Source of the DNA: Bacteroidales bacterium UBA3843
GTDB taxonomy: Bacteria > Bacteroidota > Bacteroidia > Bacteroidales > Paludibacteraceae
Assembly: GCA_002392745.1 (NCBI GenBank)
Contig: DGHR01000013.1
Location: 1,272-65,271 of the forward strand
Length of the DNA: 64,000 nt
Direction: 5' to 3'
Shown in pieces: positions 49,386-58,634 of the stretch (the stretch's first letter is position 1; every line of letters starts with the position of its first letter). The notes beneath the pieces were generated by a model. It searched no databases. It saw only the letters and a list, made by a program, of their open reading frames with translations, and was not told the origin of the DNA. The translations under genes and the position numbers were made by a program.

Positions 49386-51878
49386 TTATTTGATTTTTTT
49401 ACCTAAAATATCGTATATCTTTTCGTCCTCACGGATGATGTAGAGTCGGCCGTTGTAAATAACTTTGCGTACTGAACGGCTGCTTTGCGTCTCTGTCTCT
49501 GACAGACCGGTATAAACCGGCTTCGGCTCTACCGAGAGATGAAGCACAATGGTGGAATCGCAGTCATTGATAGTATAATACGATGCCTCCATCTCATATT
49601 GGCCTTCCGTCATCGAACTCAGGTTCCAGCCCTCCCAATACTGTTCATCGCCGACTGTCATGGTCAGATACTCATCTACTACATAGGTCGGCAGAACTGT
49701 AACCGTCAGACGGACAATAGAGTCGCCGCCGTAGATATTCGGTTGTGACACACGCACCTCGCCGTCAAAAGCTTCGCTGTATTTCTCGCCCTCGAACTTG
49801 ACTTGTTCACCATCGCAAACGAAGACCTCGTATTCGCCGTAAGTTACAGGGATATCGGAAACGAAGAGTTTCAACACATATACCGAGTCGCAACCATAGA
49901 TGGTCTGCAAACTGTCGTAATAGTAATAGGGCTCCATAGCCTGCGGCAGGTCCTTTATAACCTGTCCGTGCCATACGAAATCCGCGTTATTGACATACTT
50001 GGTCTGCTCGTAGTGATAGGTCTGGTTCACTGTATAAGTAAACTTATAGACGGAATCCATGCCGTAAACCGAAATCAACGAGTCATACACGGTAAACGTT
50101 CCTACCTGCTCGGTCGGAAGCACTTTCCCATGCCATTCCGTTTCCTCGTTCTGACATGCATTCTGCGCCTCTTCGTAGTAATACGGGATCGGCTTAACCG
50201 TCAGCTTTAGCGTAAGGACAGAGTCACAACCGGCATTGGTTTTTTCCGTCACTGAATAGCTATATTCTCCCGGCAACAAGTCTTTATATTCCGTTCCCTG
50301 CCATGTATAGGTCTCGTCCATATTGATTGTTGCCTCAGCAGGGGTTGTATAGGTTGGCAACACATTCAGCGTCAGCGTGATAATCGAGTCGCCGCCTTTC
50401 GTATTCGGGATGGTCGTAGTATACGTCTTCGCTTCGGTCAGGTTTGTAAAGAGTTCATCCGAATAGGGCTCGTTGTCGCAGGTCGTAGCCGTATACGCAT
50501 ATTCGGTATCCACAACCGGCGGAACGGGTGTTGCCATCTGAAGAGTATATACGGAGTATGCTCCTGCTTGCGAATAGTTGTCTGCCACCACGTACACGTT
50601 CACGCGGTTATTCTCTGCATCATAGCCGATAAACGTTTTTGCAGCCTTGGCATTCGTAGTAGCCGCAAACGTATATTCACTGTCGCTGAACTCCGCATCA
50701 GTTTTGGCCGCTCCATTCGTGAAGCTGACTGCGGCGCCGTTCATCGTAAGCGAAGTAAGAGAGTGGTTATATACAATCTCCGCATCGTCCAGATAAACGA
50801 CATCCGGGCTGTTCTTGCTCGAGTTACCGCCGCCCGGAGTGGCATTGGAAGAGAAAGTAACCAGGATATATGCCGCCGTCTTAGGATCTAACGAAGTATA
50901 AACAAACGGCGTAGAGAGGCGCTGCCAGCCCTTTGAGCTGGTGGCAGAATAGTTAATCTCCGCGTTGCTTACCTTGACCGATCCATACGAACCGGTCTCC
51001 GGATCTTGGTAGCGTGCATTCTGCGTAATGACCGCATTTGCACGAGCTTTATTGGAATTATCCGTAACGCTTCCTCCGCCAGGGATATATTTTGCCCAGA
51101 ACACCAACGAATCCGGCTGACCAACGAACTCTGTATTATAGCCGTTATTGGAAGGATCGGAGAAGTTGTAGTTGCCGCTGGCATCTCCTGCAGACATCGA
51201 ACCTGCATTGATTTGTCCGTTCGTGCAGTTTCCATTACCCTTAGCTCCCAAAGTCACCTTCGATTGAATCTTCACACTCTGAGAACCGGTAGTCCCCGGA
51301 CGGACATCTGTACTTTTGGAAAACTGCTCCGTATTGGGATTTACGAAACCAGCGAACCCCCCCGTAGCCGTAACGAAAGAATGCCAACCGGACACCTCGT
51401 TTCCACTCCAAGCACCCTCAAAACCACCATTTGTAATTTCATAATTACGATTCATCACCTTGTTTCCGTTAAAAACGACAGGAATACTTTCTGGAAGACC
51501 GGCTTCGATAGAAAGCGACACGTTGGCATTAGTCCCGTTAATCTGACTTCCGCTCAGCATCGACACCTCCGCACGCGTCTGGATAATCTTTATATACAGC
51601 GGACGATTATTCAATGTCAGCGTACCCTCCCCGTCCATAGGGATATTCACCAGCACGATATCACCCAGCGAAACTCCGCTGAACTTAAAATCCGGCAACA
51701 CAAACGTGATGGTGTTTGCCGTCACGCCCGGTAGGATATAGATCTCTTCGTTCGGGTACTCGTCGCCGCCGATATTCAGCGTTCCTTTGAACACGCCCGA
51801 TGCATCATTCACCGTCACCGCCAGTGCAGTAATAGCTGATACACAAGCAATTATAACTGTAGTAAAAATCTTTTTCAT
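49386..51878 (-). CDS. Secreted calycin-like/PCMD-like protein C with GCDS repeats
   Basis: The protein has 830 residues from the ATG at 51878 (MKKIFTTVIIACVSAITALA); an ATG at 51890 is an alternative. Residues ~20-375 repeat the architecture of the downstream gene (LPDFKFSGVSLGDI, NGGFEGAWSGNEVSGWHSF, GQPDSLVFWAKYIPGG). From ~455 to ~795 there are about six repeats ending in a (G/D)-(C/G/M)-DS-phi signature (GGDSIITLTLNVLP, NAGCDSVLTLKLTV, YGCDSVYVLKLFV, GGDSIVRLTVTV, DCDSTIVLHLSV). The tail KVIYNGRLYIIREDEKIYDI is the shared C-terminal tag. Its start is 25 bp after the TonB receptor stop, so they form one operon. Surface ligand capture for the receptor is a reasonable guess. Confidence 0.75.
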   Translation of the reverse strand: MKKIFTTVIIACVSAITALAVTVNDASGVFKGTLNIGGDEYPNEEIYILPGVTANTITFVLPDFKFSGVSLGDIVLVNIPMDGEGTLTLNNRPLYIKIIQTRAEVSMLSGSQINGTNANVSLSIEAGLPESIPVVFNGNKVMNRNYEITNGGFEGAWSGNEVSGWHSFVTATGGFAGFVNPNTEQFSKSTDVRPGTTGSQSVKIQSKVTLGAKGNGNCTNGQINAGSMSAGDASGNYNFSDPSNNGYNTEFVGQPDSLVFWAKYIPGGGSVTDNSNKARANAVITQNARYQDPETGSYGSVKVSNAEINYSATSSKGWQRLSTPFVYTSLDPKTAAYILVTFSSNATPGGGNSSKNSPDVVYLDDAEIVYNHSLTSLTMNGAAVSFTNGAAKTDAEFSDSEYTFAATTNAKAAKTFIGYDAENNRVNVYVVADNYSQAGAYSVYTLQMATPVPPVVDTEYAYTATTCDNEPYSDELFTNLTEAKTYTTTIPNTKGGDSIITLTLNVLPTYTTPAEATINMDETYTWQGTEYKDLLPGEYSYSVTEKTNAGCDSVLTLKLTVKPIPYYYEEAQNACQNEETEWHGKVLPTEQVGTFTVYDSLISVYGMDSVYKFTYTVNQTYHYEQTKYVNNADFVWHGQVIKDLPQAMEPYYYYDSLQTIYGCDSVYVLKLFVSDIPVTYGEYEVFVCDGEQVKFEGEKYSEAFDGEVRVSQPNIYGGDSIVRLTVTVLPTYVVDEYLTMTVGDEQYWEGWNLSSMTEGQYEMEASYYTINDCDSTIVLHLSVEPKPVYTGLSETETQSSRSVRKVIYNGRLYIIREDEKIYDILGKKIK

Positions 51879-51903
51879 CTCACTAAACATTAAACACTAA
51901 ACT

Positions 51904-54681
51904 TTATAACGTGATATTCATTCTGCAAACAAAAGTGCGGGGAGGAGCCAACGCCATCGGACGATAGCTGTACTCGGTATTGAGCAGGTTGTTTACCAGG
52001 AACTGCAGTTCTACGTGTTCCTTGAAACGCACTGCCGCACGCAAATCCATCGTAAAAACACTTGTATTGTGGCTCATCCAATAGTCGTGGAGCGACACGC
52101 CGTCCTCATAGCCGAAAATGAACTTACGAGCGTAATCCATCAGGTCCGGCGCCGCTTTCTCACGCTCGTCCACCATGATATAATCCACTGCCAGCATCTT
52201 GCTGCGGTACGACATATTCAGCCCCAGCGAGAACCATTTGTAGTTGTAATCCAACGTGGCCTTGAACGAGTGTTTGTTGCGGTATTTCAGATATTTGGTG
52301 TCGTTCGACTTGTTTTTCATCTGCAACGGGTCGGTATAGGTCTTTTCTTCTTCTATACGTTTGGCGTTATCCAAATCCTCCGGTTGAGTGAAGGTGTAAC
52401 CGATGGTATAGCGCAGCTCCATGTCTTTCCGGATATCCACCTTACCGGCCGTGCTCACTTCGGCACCATAGATACGCGCATGGTTCACATTCACGAATTG
52501 GGCACCTATACCGATACCGGCGTTGCTAAGCGACTTGGTGGTCTTGATATCATCAATCATATTTTGCACCTCGCTAATCACATCGTCCATCGAGTTAATC
52601 ATCGTAAAATCGGAATTGCGGAACAGGCCGAACTGGTACTCTATCATGTTGCGGTACTCTGTATAGAATGCTGCCACATCCAGTGTTCCGGTAATAGGAC
52701 CGAACTTATAAAGCTGTTTATAGCCGATTTCTGCATTGAAGCCTGACTCGGGTTTGATGTCATGATTCGGATAGACACCTACGCCGCCGATGTCCTTGCG
52801 GGCGAATTTCTCCGTGATAGATGGGTTGCGATAACCCTGACCGAAGCTGGCGCGGAGGAATCCGGCTTTGTAAATCTCCCAGTTCAGGCCGGCACGGAAG
52901 ACAGGGCGTACCGGGCAGAGCCATTTGCCGATTTGGATGTTTGCCTCCTTATAATGGTCGTCCATGCGGTAGTATTCCAGACGCATTCCGGCACTCAAGG
53001 ACAGTTTGTCTGCGATACGGTGGTCGTACTGCAGATAGGCCGCCAGATTGTCAGTGTGGTGCGTTCCCGTGATATTCGCCGTATTGGTAATGTGGTTCCA
53101 GTTGATACCTGTGGTCAGACGTACACCGGACTGCCATTGCTTGGCAAACTGATAATCGATATATCCGTTGTAGGTCAACTCCGGACGCGTTGGACTGTTG
53201 TCTGCCAGCAGGTTCATGGCATAGGCCACTACATCCTGCAGTTCAGCTACTGTGCCGGTATACCCCAGACCGTTCTTTACCAGGTCTATGCCGTTCGTTA
53301 TCGCCCCCAGCCAGTCCTCATTCATCACAGGAATAGCTACGTCCTGGAATGTAACCAGCAGGGCATCCTCTATCGCCATTCCGCCATCCATCCGGCTCTT
53401 TATCTGGTCGTAATAACCTTTCACTTTGTCCAAGTCAAAGCTTGTGACACCCCATTTCAGCAGTTCCTCAGTGCTCATGCCGGCAGTGGGTTTCGTAATA
53501 TTGTCCGAGGTCAAGTAGAAGCGGGCGCGAATCTTATGCGAAGTGCCGTTATCGGCGTTGTCGTAGTTCCAGAACGGGTCGATGTTGAAGTTATGCTCCT
53601 TGCGTCCCATATTGGTCAGCGGAGACGGGTGAATAGGGTCCTTCGGACTCCGCCAGATGAAGAAATCGCCGAACTGGTTCGCCACATAGTTCACATTGGC
53701 GCCCATACTCATGTACTGCCCCTCCGGCATCGGTTTATGGTAGGTCATACTACCGCCCAGACGCACGCGGTCGTTAAAACTCTGCTGGCGGTAGCCCTCG
53801 TCCTTGAAGGCGCTGATAGCTCCCGAAACATCAAAATTGCCCACACGGCGGGTATGCGATGCCTCTGCACCATAATAGAGCGGCAATCGCGCGCCCGTGT
53901 ATGCGTATTCCTTATAATTATCATATACGCCTACATAACCGCTTATCTTCGTCTCCGGTTTCAGTCCCGGACGCTGGGTGCGGACATTGATAACACCGTT
54001 CAATGCCGATGAACCGTAGAGTACGGATGAGGCACCTTTGATGACCTCTACCTGCCCCACGTTCTCAAGCGGCACGTTGTTCCAGTTGATTTCACCTGTC
54101 TTCGGGTTCAGAATCGACATTCCGTCCATCAGCACCTGGCAACGGCTACCTACGCTGTAGGTCCAGCCGCCACCGCCACGGATGCTCGGTTGCTTGTCTA
54201 TTATCTCCACGCCCGGCAGCGTCTGCAGCGTAGCAGACAAGTCCGTCGGAGCCTGACTGCGCAACGCCTGAGGCTTCAGCACCTCCATCGAGACCGTCAC
54301 ATCTGTCTGCCGCTGCTCAAAACGGCCGGCGGTCACTACGATATCATCCAGCAACTCATTATGAGTCAGAAGCGGTACATTCAGAGTCTTCGTCAACGAA
54401 GTCACCGAACGCGTCTCTGTGTCGTACCCCACATACGAGAAACTCAGCATTGTCGGCTTGCGAGTGTCCACCTTGATGGTATAGCGGCCATCAAAATCAG
54501 TCACGGTTCCCTGGGAAGGATTGTTCTTGTCGAATACGGTTACGCCTATCAGCGGCTCACGCGTTTGCATGTCTGTTACCACACCGCTTATCTCTGTCAG
54601 TTGAACGGCATCGGACGCCTGCGACCACGCGCACGCGCTATACAACAATAAATAAATCAGAAGAATTTGGAATCTTTTCAT
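51904..54681 (-). CDS. TonB-dependent outer-membrane receptor
   Basis: The protein has 925 residues from the ATG at 54681 (MKRFQILLIYLLLYSACAWSQ); the longer frame to 54819 runs through the promoter and is rejected. After the signal peptide comes a CarboxypepD_reg-like domain (ISGVVTDMQTREPLIGVTVF...TVTDFDGRYTI, ~30-110). A plug domain follows (TLQTLPGVEIIDKQPSIRGG, VEVIKGASSVLYGSSALNGV, ~120-240) and then a 22-strand barrel ending ...APPRTFVCRMNITL. It imports a ligand with energy from TonB/ExbBD. It is not of the SusC type and has no SusD partner; three secreted proteins follow instead. The substrate cannot be told; similar receptors handle haem, siderophores or vitamins. Confidence 0.9.
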   Translation of the reverse strand: MKRFQILLIYLLLYSACAWSQASDAVQLTEISGVVTDMQTREPLIGVTVFDKNNPSQGTVTDFDGRYTIKVDTRKPTMLSFSYVGYDTETRSVTSLTKTLNVPLLTHNELLDDIVVTAGRFEQRQTDVTVSMEVLKPQALRSQAPTDLSATLQTLPGVEIIDKQPSIRGGGGWTYSVGSRCQVLMDGMSILNPKTGEINWNNVPLENVGQVEVIKGASSVLYGSSALNGVINVRTQRPGLKPETKISGYVGVYDNYKEYAYTGARLPLYYGAEASHTRRVGNFDVSGAISAFKDEGYRQQSFNDRVRLGGSMTYHKPMPEGQYMSMGANVNYVANQFGDFFIWRSPKDPIHPSPLTNMGRKEHNFNIDPFWNYDNADNGTSHKIRARFYLTSDNITKPTAGMSTEELLKWGVTSFDLDKVKGYYDQIKSRMDGGMAIEDALLVTFQDVAIPVMNEDWLGAITNGIDLVKNGLGYTGTVAELQDVVAYAMNLLADNSPTRPELTYNGYIDYQFAKQWQSGVRLTTGINWNHITNTANITGTHHTDNLAAYLQYDHRIADKLSLSAGMRLEYYRMDDHYKEANIQIGKWLCPVRPVFRAGLNWEIYKAGFLRASFGQGYRNPSITEKFARKDIGGVGVYPNHDIKPESGFNAEIGYKQLYKFGPITGTLDVAAFYTEYRNMIEYQFGLFRNSDFTMINSMDDVISEVQNMIDDIKTTKSLSNAGIGIGAQFVNVNHARIYGAEVSTAGKVDIRKDMELRYTIGYTFTQPEDLDNAKRIEEEKTYTDPLQMKNKSNDTKYLKYRNKHSFKATLDYNYKWFSLGLNMSYRSKMLAVDYIMVDEREKAAPDLMDYARKFIFGYEDGVSLHDYWMSHNTSVFTMDLRAAVRFKEHVELQFLVNNLLNTEYSYRPMALAPPRTFVCRMNITL

Positions 54682-54714
54682 TATCTTTTGTACCTTAATT
54701 TTCAAAATCGGGTG

Positions 54715-54745
54715 CAAAAGTACTCTTTTGTTCTCAAATACACAA
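54715..54745 (-). promoter_or_regulatory. Probable promoter of the TonB receptor operon
   Basis: Minus-strand TACTTTTG (54715-54722) is clear; the -33 box is weak (TTG at 54743-54745, 20 nt away). A weak -33 often goes with an activator or alternative sigma factor. Confidence 0.45.
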
Positions 54746-54850
54746 TACCTGTTATTAATAGAATGTTTACTAATTTTACTATCATTATATACAATCTTAA
54801 AAATCGTATATAAAAACATATAATTTTACTTCTATCTATCGCATATATAT

Positions 54851-54893
54851 TAAAAAAAAGAATGAGTTTCCAGAGAGAAGAAACCCATTCTTT
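54851..54893 (-). terminator. Intrinsic terminator of htpG
   Basis: Arms 54857-54870 and 54880-54893 (AAAGAATG.GTTTC, one mismatch), then on the minus strand a run of eight T residues, 25 bp after the htpG stop. Confidence 0.8.
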
Positions 54894-54917
54894 ATAGCCA
54901 ACGCCTTCGCGTTCGGA

Positions 54918-56870
54918 TTACAGCAGTTCCACCGAACGGTTGACAAATTTGGCGAGTGCTTCGCCTTTCAGTTGCCCGGAAGCCAGCAATGCGATGTCGA
55001 TGAGTTGTTTCAGGCGTTCGTCTTCGCCGTCCAGTTTATAGACGGTCTTTGTCACGGTCTCCTTCTTCGTCTCCTCGCCATCTTTCTTCTCCACTTCTTC
55101 CTCTACCTGCTCACTCGTCATCTTGGATACCAACTCCTGAATAAGAGGGTGCGAGGTATTGAGAACCAGGTTATATTGGTCCGGCATCTGACCGTAGAAC
55201 GACATACCCTGCTGATGCGCCGACATTTCCTTCATACGGCGCATGAACTCATTCTGTGTCAGGAATACCGGCAGCGCGTCAGCCGCAGCCGCTTCACAGG
55301 ATACATAGTAATTCAACTTCTCCGCTTGCGGGATGAAGGCTTCAAACGCCTTGCGCAGTCCTTCTTTCTGCTCGTCGGAATAGGTGTCTTTGGCGGCGTC
55401 TTCCTTACGGATAAGGTTCTCTATCGTGTCGCTGTCTATACGAACGAAACGCAGTTTGCCTTCGTCTCCGGCTTTCTGCTCTGCTTGGCTCATGCAGTGC
55501 ACATCCAGCTCGCCGTCCATCAGCAGCACATCATATCCTTTGGCTTTCGCGCGCTCGATATACGTATAGTGCGCATCCGCGTCATTGGTGTACAGGAGAA
55601 CCAGATTGCCGTCTTTGTCCGTCTGAGCCTCTTTGACTTTCGTCTTGTACTCGTCCAGCGTGAAGTACTCGCCACCGAGGTTCTTCAGCAACGCAAAATC
55701 CTTCGCTTTCTCGTAGAATTTCTCATCGGTCAGCATTCCGAACTGGATGAACATCTTGATATCATCCCATTTCTTGGCGAACGACTCTTTGTCCGCTTTG
55801 TATAACTCGGCGAGTTTGTCCGCCACTTTCTTGGTGATGTAACCGCTGATTTTCTTCACGTTGTTGTCGCTTTGCAGATAACTCCGGCTCACGTTCAGCG
55901 GGATATCGGGACTGTCAATGACGCCATGCAGCAATGTCAGGTACTCCGGCACGATGTTCTCCACCTCATCGGTGACATACACTTGGTTGCAATAGAGCTG
56001 AATCTTGTTGCGGTGCACATCCAGGTTGCTCTTGATTTTCGGGAAATACAGTATACCCGTCAGGTTGAACGGGTAGTCCACGTTCAGATGGATATGGAAC
56101 AGCGGTTCCTCCATCTGCGTCGGATACAGCTCGTGATAGAACTTGTCGTAGTCCTCGTCTTTCAGTTCGGACGGTTTGCGGGTCCACGCGGGGTTGACGT
56201 CGTTGATTATGTTCTCTTCGTCCAGTTCCACCTCCTTGCCGTCTTTCCATTCTTTCTTCTTGCCGAATGCTATCTCAACAGGAAGGAACTTGCAGTATTT
56301 CTTCAGCAGTCCCTCTATCGTGGCGTCCTCTAAATACTGGCTGAACTCGTCGTCGATATGCAGTACGACGTCCGTACCGCGTTCGGACTTGATGGTTTCC
56401 TCCATCGTATATTCCGGGTCGCCTTCGCAACTCCAGTGAACCGCTTTCGCATTCTCCTGATAACTCTGGCTAAAAATCTCCACTTTCTTGCTCACCATGA
56501 AGGCCGAGTAGAAGCCCAGACCGAAATGACCGATGATGGCCTCCGTCTTGTCTTTGTATTTGTTGACGAATTCCTCTGCGCCGGAGAAGGCTATCTGGTT
56601 GATGTATTTGTCCACTTCCTCGGCTGTCATTCCGATTCCGTGGTCGGAGACAGTTAGCGTCTTCTTTTGTTTGTCTATAGTAACACGTACACGCACGTCA
56701 CCCAAGTCGCCTTTCACCTCGCCTACCGAAGAGAGTGTCTTCAGTTTCTGGGTGGCGTCTACGGCGTTGCTGATCAACTCACGGAGGAAGATCTCGTGGT
56801 CTGAATACAAAAATTTCTTGATGACGGGGAAGATATTATTACTCGTTACCCCAATATTTCCTTTGCTCAT
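54918..56870 (-). CDS. htpG: Molecular chaperone HtpG (Hsp90)
   Basis: The 650-residue protein shows the Hsp90 ATPase N-domain: FLRELISNAVDATQKL near 28-43, SDHGIGMTAEEVDKYI near 75-90, GHFGLGFYSAFMV near 114-126. The middle domain follows (DSPDIPLNVSRSYLQ with the catalytic arginine) and then the C-terminal dimerisation domain ending AKFVNRSVELL. It refolds or remodels client proteins in the cytoplasm with ATP. Length is normal. It is monocistronic. The upstream gap (56871-56983) holds AT-rich words such as TATCGATATATTGATATA, but no box matching the window's standard promoter, which fits a heat-shock-type sigma factor or transcription from the SusD gene. Confidence 0.96.
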   Translation of the reverse strand: MSKGNIGVTSNNIFPVIKKFLYSDHEIFLRELISNAVDATQKLKTLSSVGEVKGDLGDVRVRVTIDKQKKTLTVSDHGIGMTAEEVDKYINQIAFSGAEEFVNKYKDKTEAIIGHFGLGFYSAFMVSKKVEIFSQSYQENAKAVHWSCEGDPEYTMEETIKSERGTDVVLHIDDEFSQYLEDATIEGLLKKYCKFLPVEIAFGKKKEWKDGKEVELDEENIINDVNPAWTRKPSELKDEDYDKFYHELYPTQMEEPLFHIHLNVDYPFNLTGILYFPKIKSNLDVHRNKIQLYCNQVYVTDEVENIVPEYLTLLHGVIDSPDIPLNVSRSYLQSDNNVKKISGYITKKVADKLAELYKADKESFAKKWDDIKMFIQFGMLTDEKFYEKAKDFALLKNLGGEYFTLDEYKTKVKEAQTDKDGNLVLLYTNDADAHYTYIERAKAKGYDVLLMDGELDVHCMSQAEQKAGDEGKLRFVRIDSDTIENLIRKEDAAKDTYSDEQKEGLRKAFEAFIPQAEKLNYYVSCEAAAADALPVFLTQNEFMRRMKEMSAHQQGMSFYGQMPDQYNLVLNTSHPLIQELVSKMTSEQVEEEVEKKDGEETKKETVTKTVYKLDGEDERLKQLIDIALLASGQLKGEALAKFVNRSVELL

Positions 56871-56983
56871 AGTCTGTATGGATTTGAATAAACTGTCATT
56901 GATGTGTCTATCGATATATTGATATACCGATTACCATAAGACAAATCCCGTGCCGACAAAAGAAATACTGACAAAATGGCAGA

Positions 56984-58603
56984 CTATTCGTACCCTTTGT
57001 TCTGACGGAGCAGTGTATTCGTCTGCAATGCAGTCTGCGGGATGGGGAATACGGTCAGGAAATTCTCCTCGACGGACTCCGCATATCTCGAGAAACGAAT
57101 CTGGTCCTGACGATGCCAACCTTCCCACATCAGTTCTATCCAGCGTTCATAGTAGATGTTTTCCAATGTAGCCTGGCGCGGCTCGCAGTTACTCATCATG
57201 GCTATCGCCTCTCGCTGATGCACCAGATCATACTCCGCCTGGCCGTCCTGACCATTACGCACCTTCGCCTCCGCCATCATCAGATACACATCCGACAACC
57301 TGTACAGCACTATATCACTGTTGCGCAATTGCCCGTCAAAGATACCGCCCGGGTCGAATGCGTATTTGCTCATACGTGCACCGGCTGTCGCCACATAGGG
57401 GCTTCCTGTCAGCACCGGTTGCACTTCGCGGGGGTAGTAAACCAATGTATCGCCCGACGAAAGTACCAGAGGCATACCGCCCACCTGCACTACCCCCGCA
57501 AAGAAAGTGGTCGCAAAGCGGCAGTCACGCTTCGGGGTACCGTACCCGAACACATCCATTGTTTCTTGCGTGGCGCACGAACCGTTCTCGCCGCCATAGC
57601 CCAATGCTGCTGCGTGCTGGTAATGCAGACTGCGGAACAGGTTCTTGAAGCGGTTGCGGTAGATATTGGGGTCCATGGGGATGGTGAAGATATTCTCTAC
57701 GGCATCCTCGTTATAGGTGGCAAAACAATTGGTCTGGCTTGCACATAAGACATAACCGGCAGTAGAGTTGAGTATCGCTTGACCGTAATGCTCCACTGCT
57801 TCCCATGCGTTTCGCTGACCGGCCACATCGCACGCCAACATCACCTGTTTTCCGTCAGGACGGAGAATGTCAGTCCAGTCGTCATCCCTCCACACCTCTA
57901 TATTGAGAGCCATCTTCATCAGAAGAAAACTAACCACCGGACGGGTGATGCGTCCGTAATATTCTCCGCGGCTGTTACTGCGTTCATCAGGGAGATTAGC
58001 ATACGCATGCTGCAACTCGCTCCATACGAAATCGAACACTTCGCTGCGTTCGGACTGCTTAATCTCGTTGAGACTGATGTCCTCGCGGGTGACAATCGGC
58101 ACACGCGCGAACAAATCGAGTAAATAGGTATAAGCCAATGCTCGGACGGCACGTACCTCGGCTTCGCTTACCGTGAACTGCTCATTTGACAGCAGGTTTT
58201 TATAACGGTCAAGCATCGCGAGCGAATGATTGCAAAGACCGACCAGTTGGTACAGATACAGCCACGCATTCTCACAGCACTCGTTGTCCGCGGTCCATGT
58301 ATGACTATAAAGGTCTATCCATAATCCTCCGTCCAACCAGTCGCCTCCGCGCACAGGGATAATAGCCTCGTTCGAAGCGAATGTCTGCAGGTCGTACACA
58401 CCGCGATAGGTCCCTTGCAGACCCTCGCCGTCCACATTGCCGCCTATATGGTCGTAGAGCGACAGCACCGCCTGACGTTGCAACGCGGTGGCAGAAGTGA
58501 TTACGGCCTCTTCCGGCTGACCCGAATGGGGATCTTCGCCCAGAAAACCGCAACTTTGCAAGAAAATCACACAGGAGATAAATATATGTAACGGCCTCTT
58601 CAT
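56984..58603 (-). CDS. SusD/RagB family nutrient-binding lipoprotein
   Basis: The 539-residue protein has a lipoprotein signal (ISCVIFLQSCGFLGEDP, lipidated cysteine near residue 18). It then follows the SusD plan: ALQRQAVLSLYDHIGG, EVRAVRALAYTYLLDLFARVPIV near 150 (the TPR-like core), FLLMKMALNIEVW, and the C-terminal RLSDVYLMMAEAKVRNG and YYERWIELMWEGWHRQDQIRF. SusD proteins sit on the cell surface and lid the SusC transporter. It lies 31 bp after the SusC gene. No glycoside hydrolase or sensor is nearby, so the glycan or peptide it binds cannot be guessed. Confidence 0.93.
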   Translation of the reverse strand: MKRPLHIFISCVIFLQSCGFLGEDPHSGQPEEAVITSATALQRQAVLSLYDHIGGNVDGEGLQGTYRGVYDLQTFASNEAIIPVRGGDWLDGGLWIDLYSHTWTADNECCENAWLYLYQLVGLCNHSLAMLDRYKNLLSNEQFTVSEAEVRAVRALAYTYLLDLFARVPIVTREDISLNEIKQSERSEVFDFVWSELQHAYANLPDERSNSRGEYYGRITRPVVSFLLMKMALNIEVWRDDDWTDILRPDGKQVMLACDVAGQRNAWEAVEHYGQAILNSTAGYVLCASQTNCFATYNEDAVENIFTIPMDPNIYRNRFKNLFRSLHYQHAAALGYGGENGSCATQETMDVFGYGTPKRDCRFATTFFAGVVQVGGMPLVLSSGDTLVYYPREVQPVLTGSPYVATAGARMSKYAFDPGGIFDGQLRNSDIVLYRLSDVYLMMAEAKVRNGQDGQAEYDLVHQREAIAMMSNCEPRQATLENIYYERWIELMWEGWHRQDQIRFSRYAESVEENFLTVFPIPQTALQTNTLLRQNKGYE

Positions 58604-58634
58604 ACTAACTCTTTAACTATTTAACGTGCTGCAC

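Noticed and set aside
56871..56983. CIRCE-type operator before htpG
   Set aside because: The region has AT-rich words such as TATCGATA but not the 9-bp inverted repeat of CIRCE.
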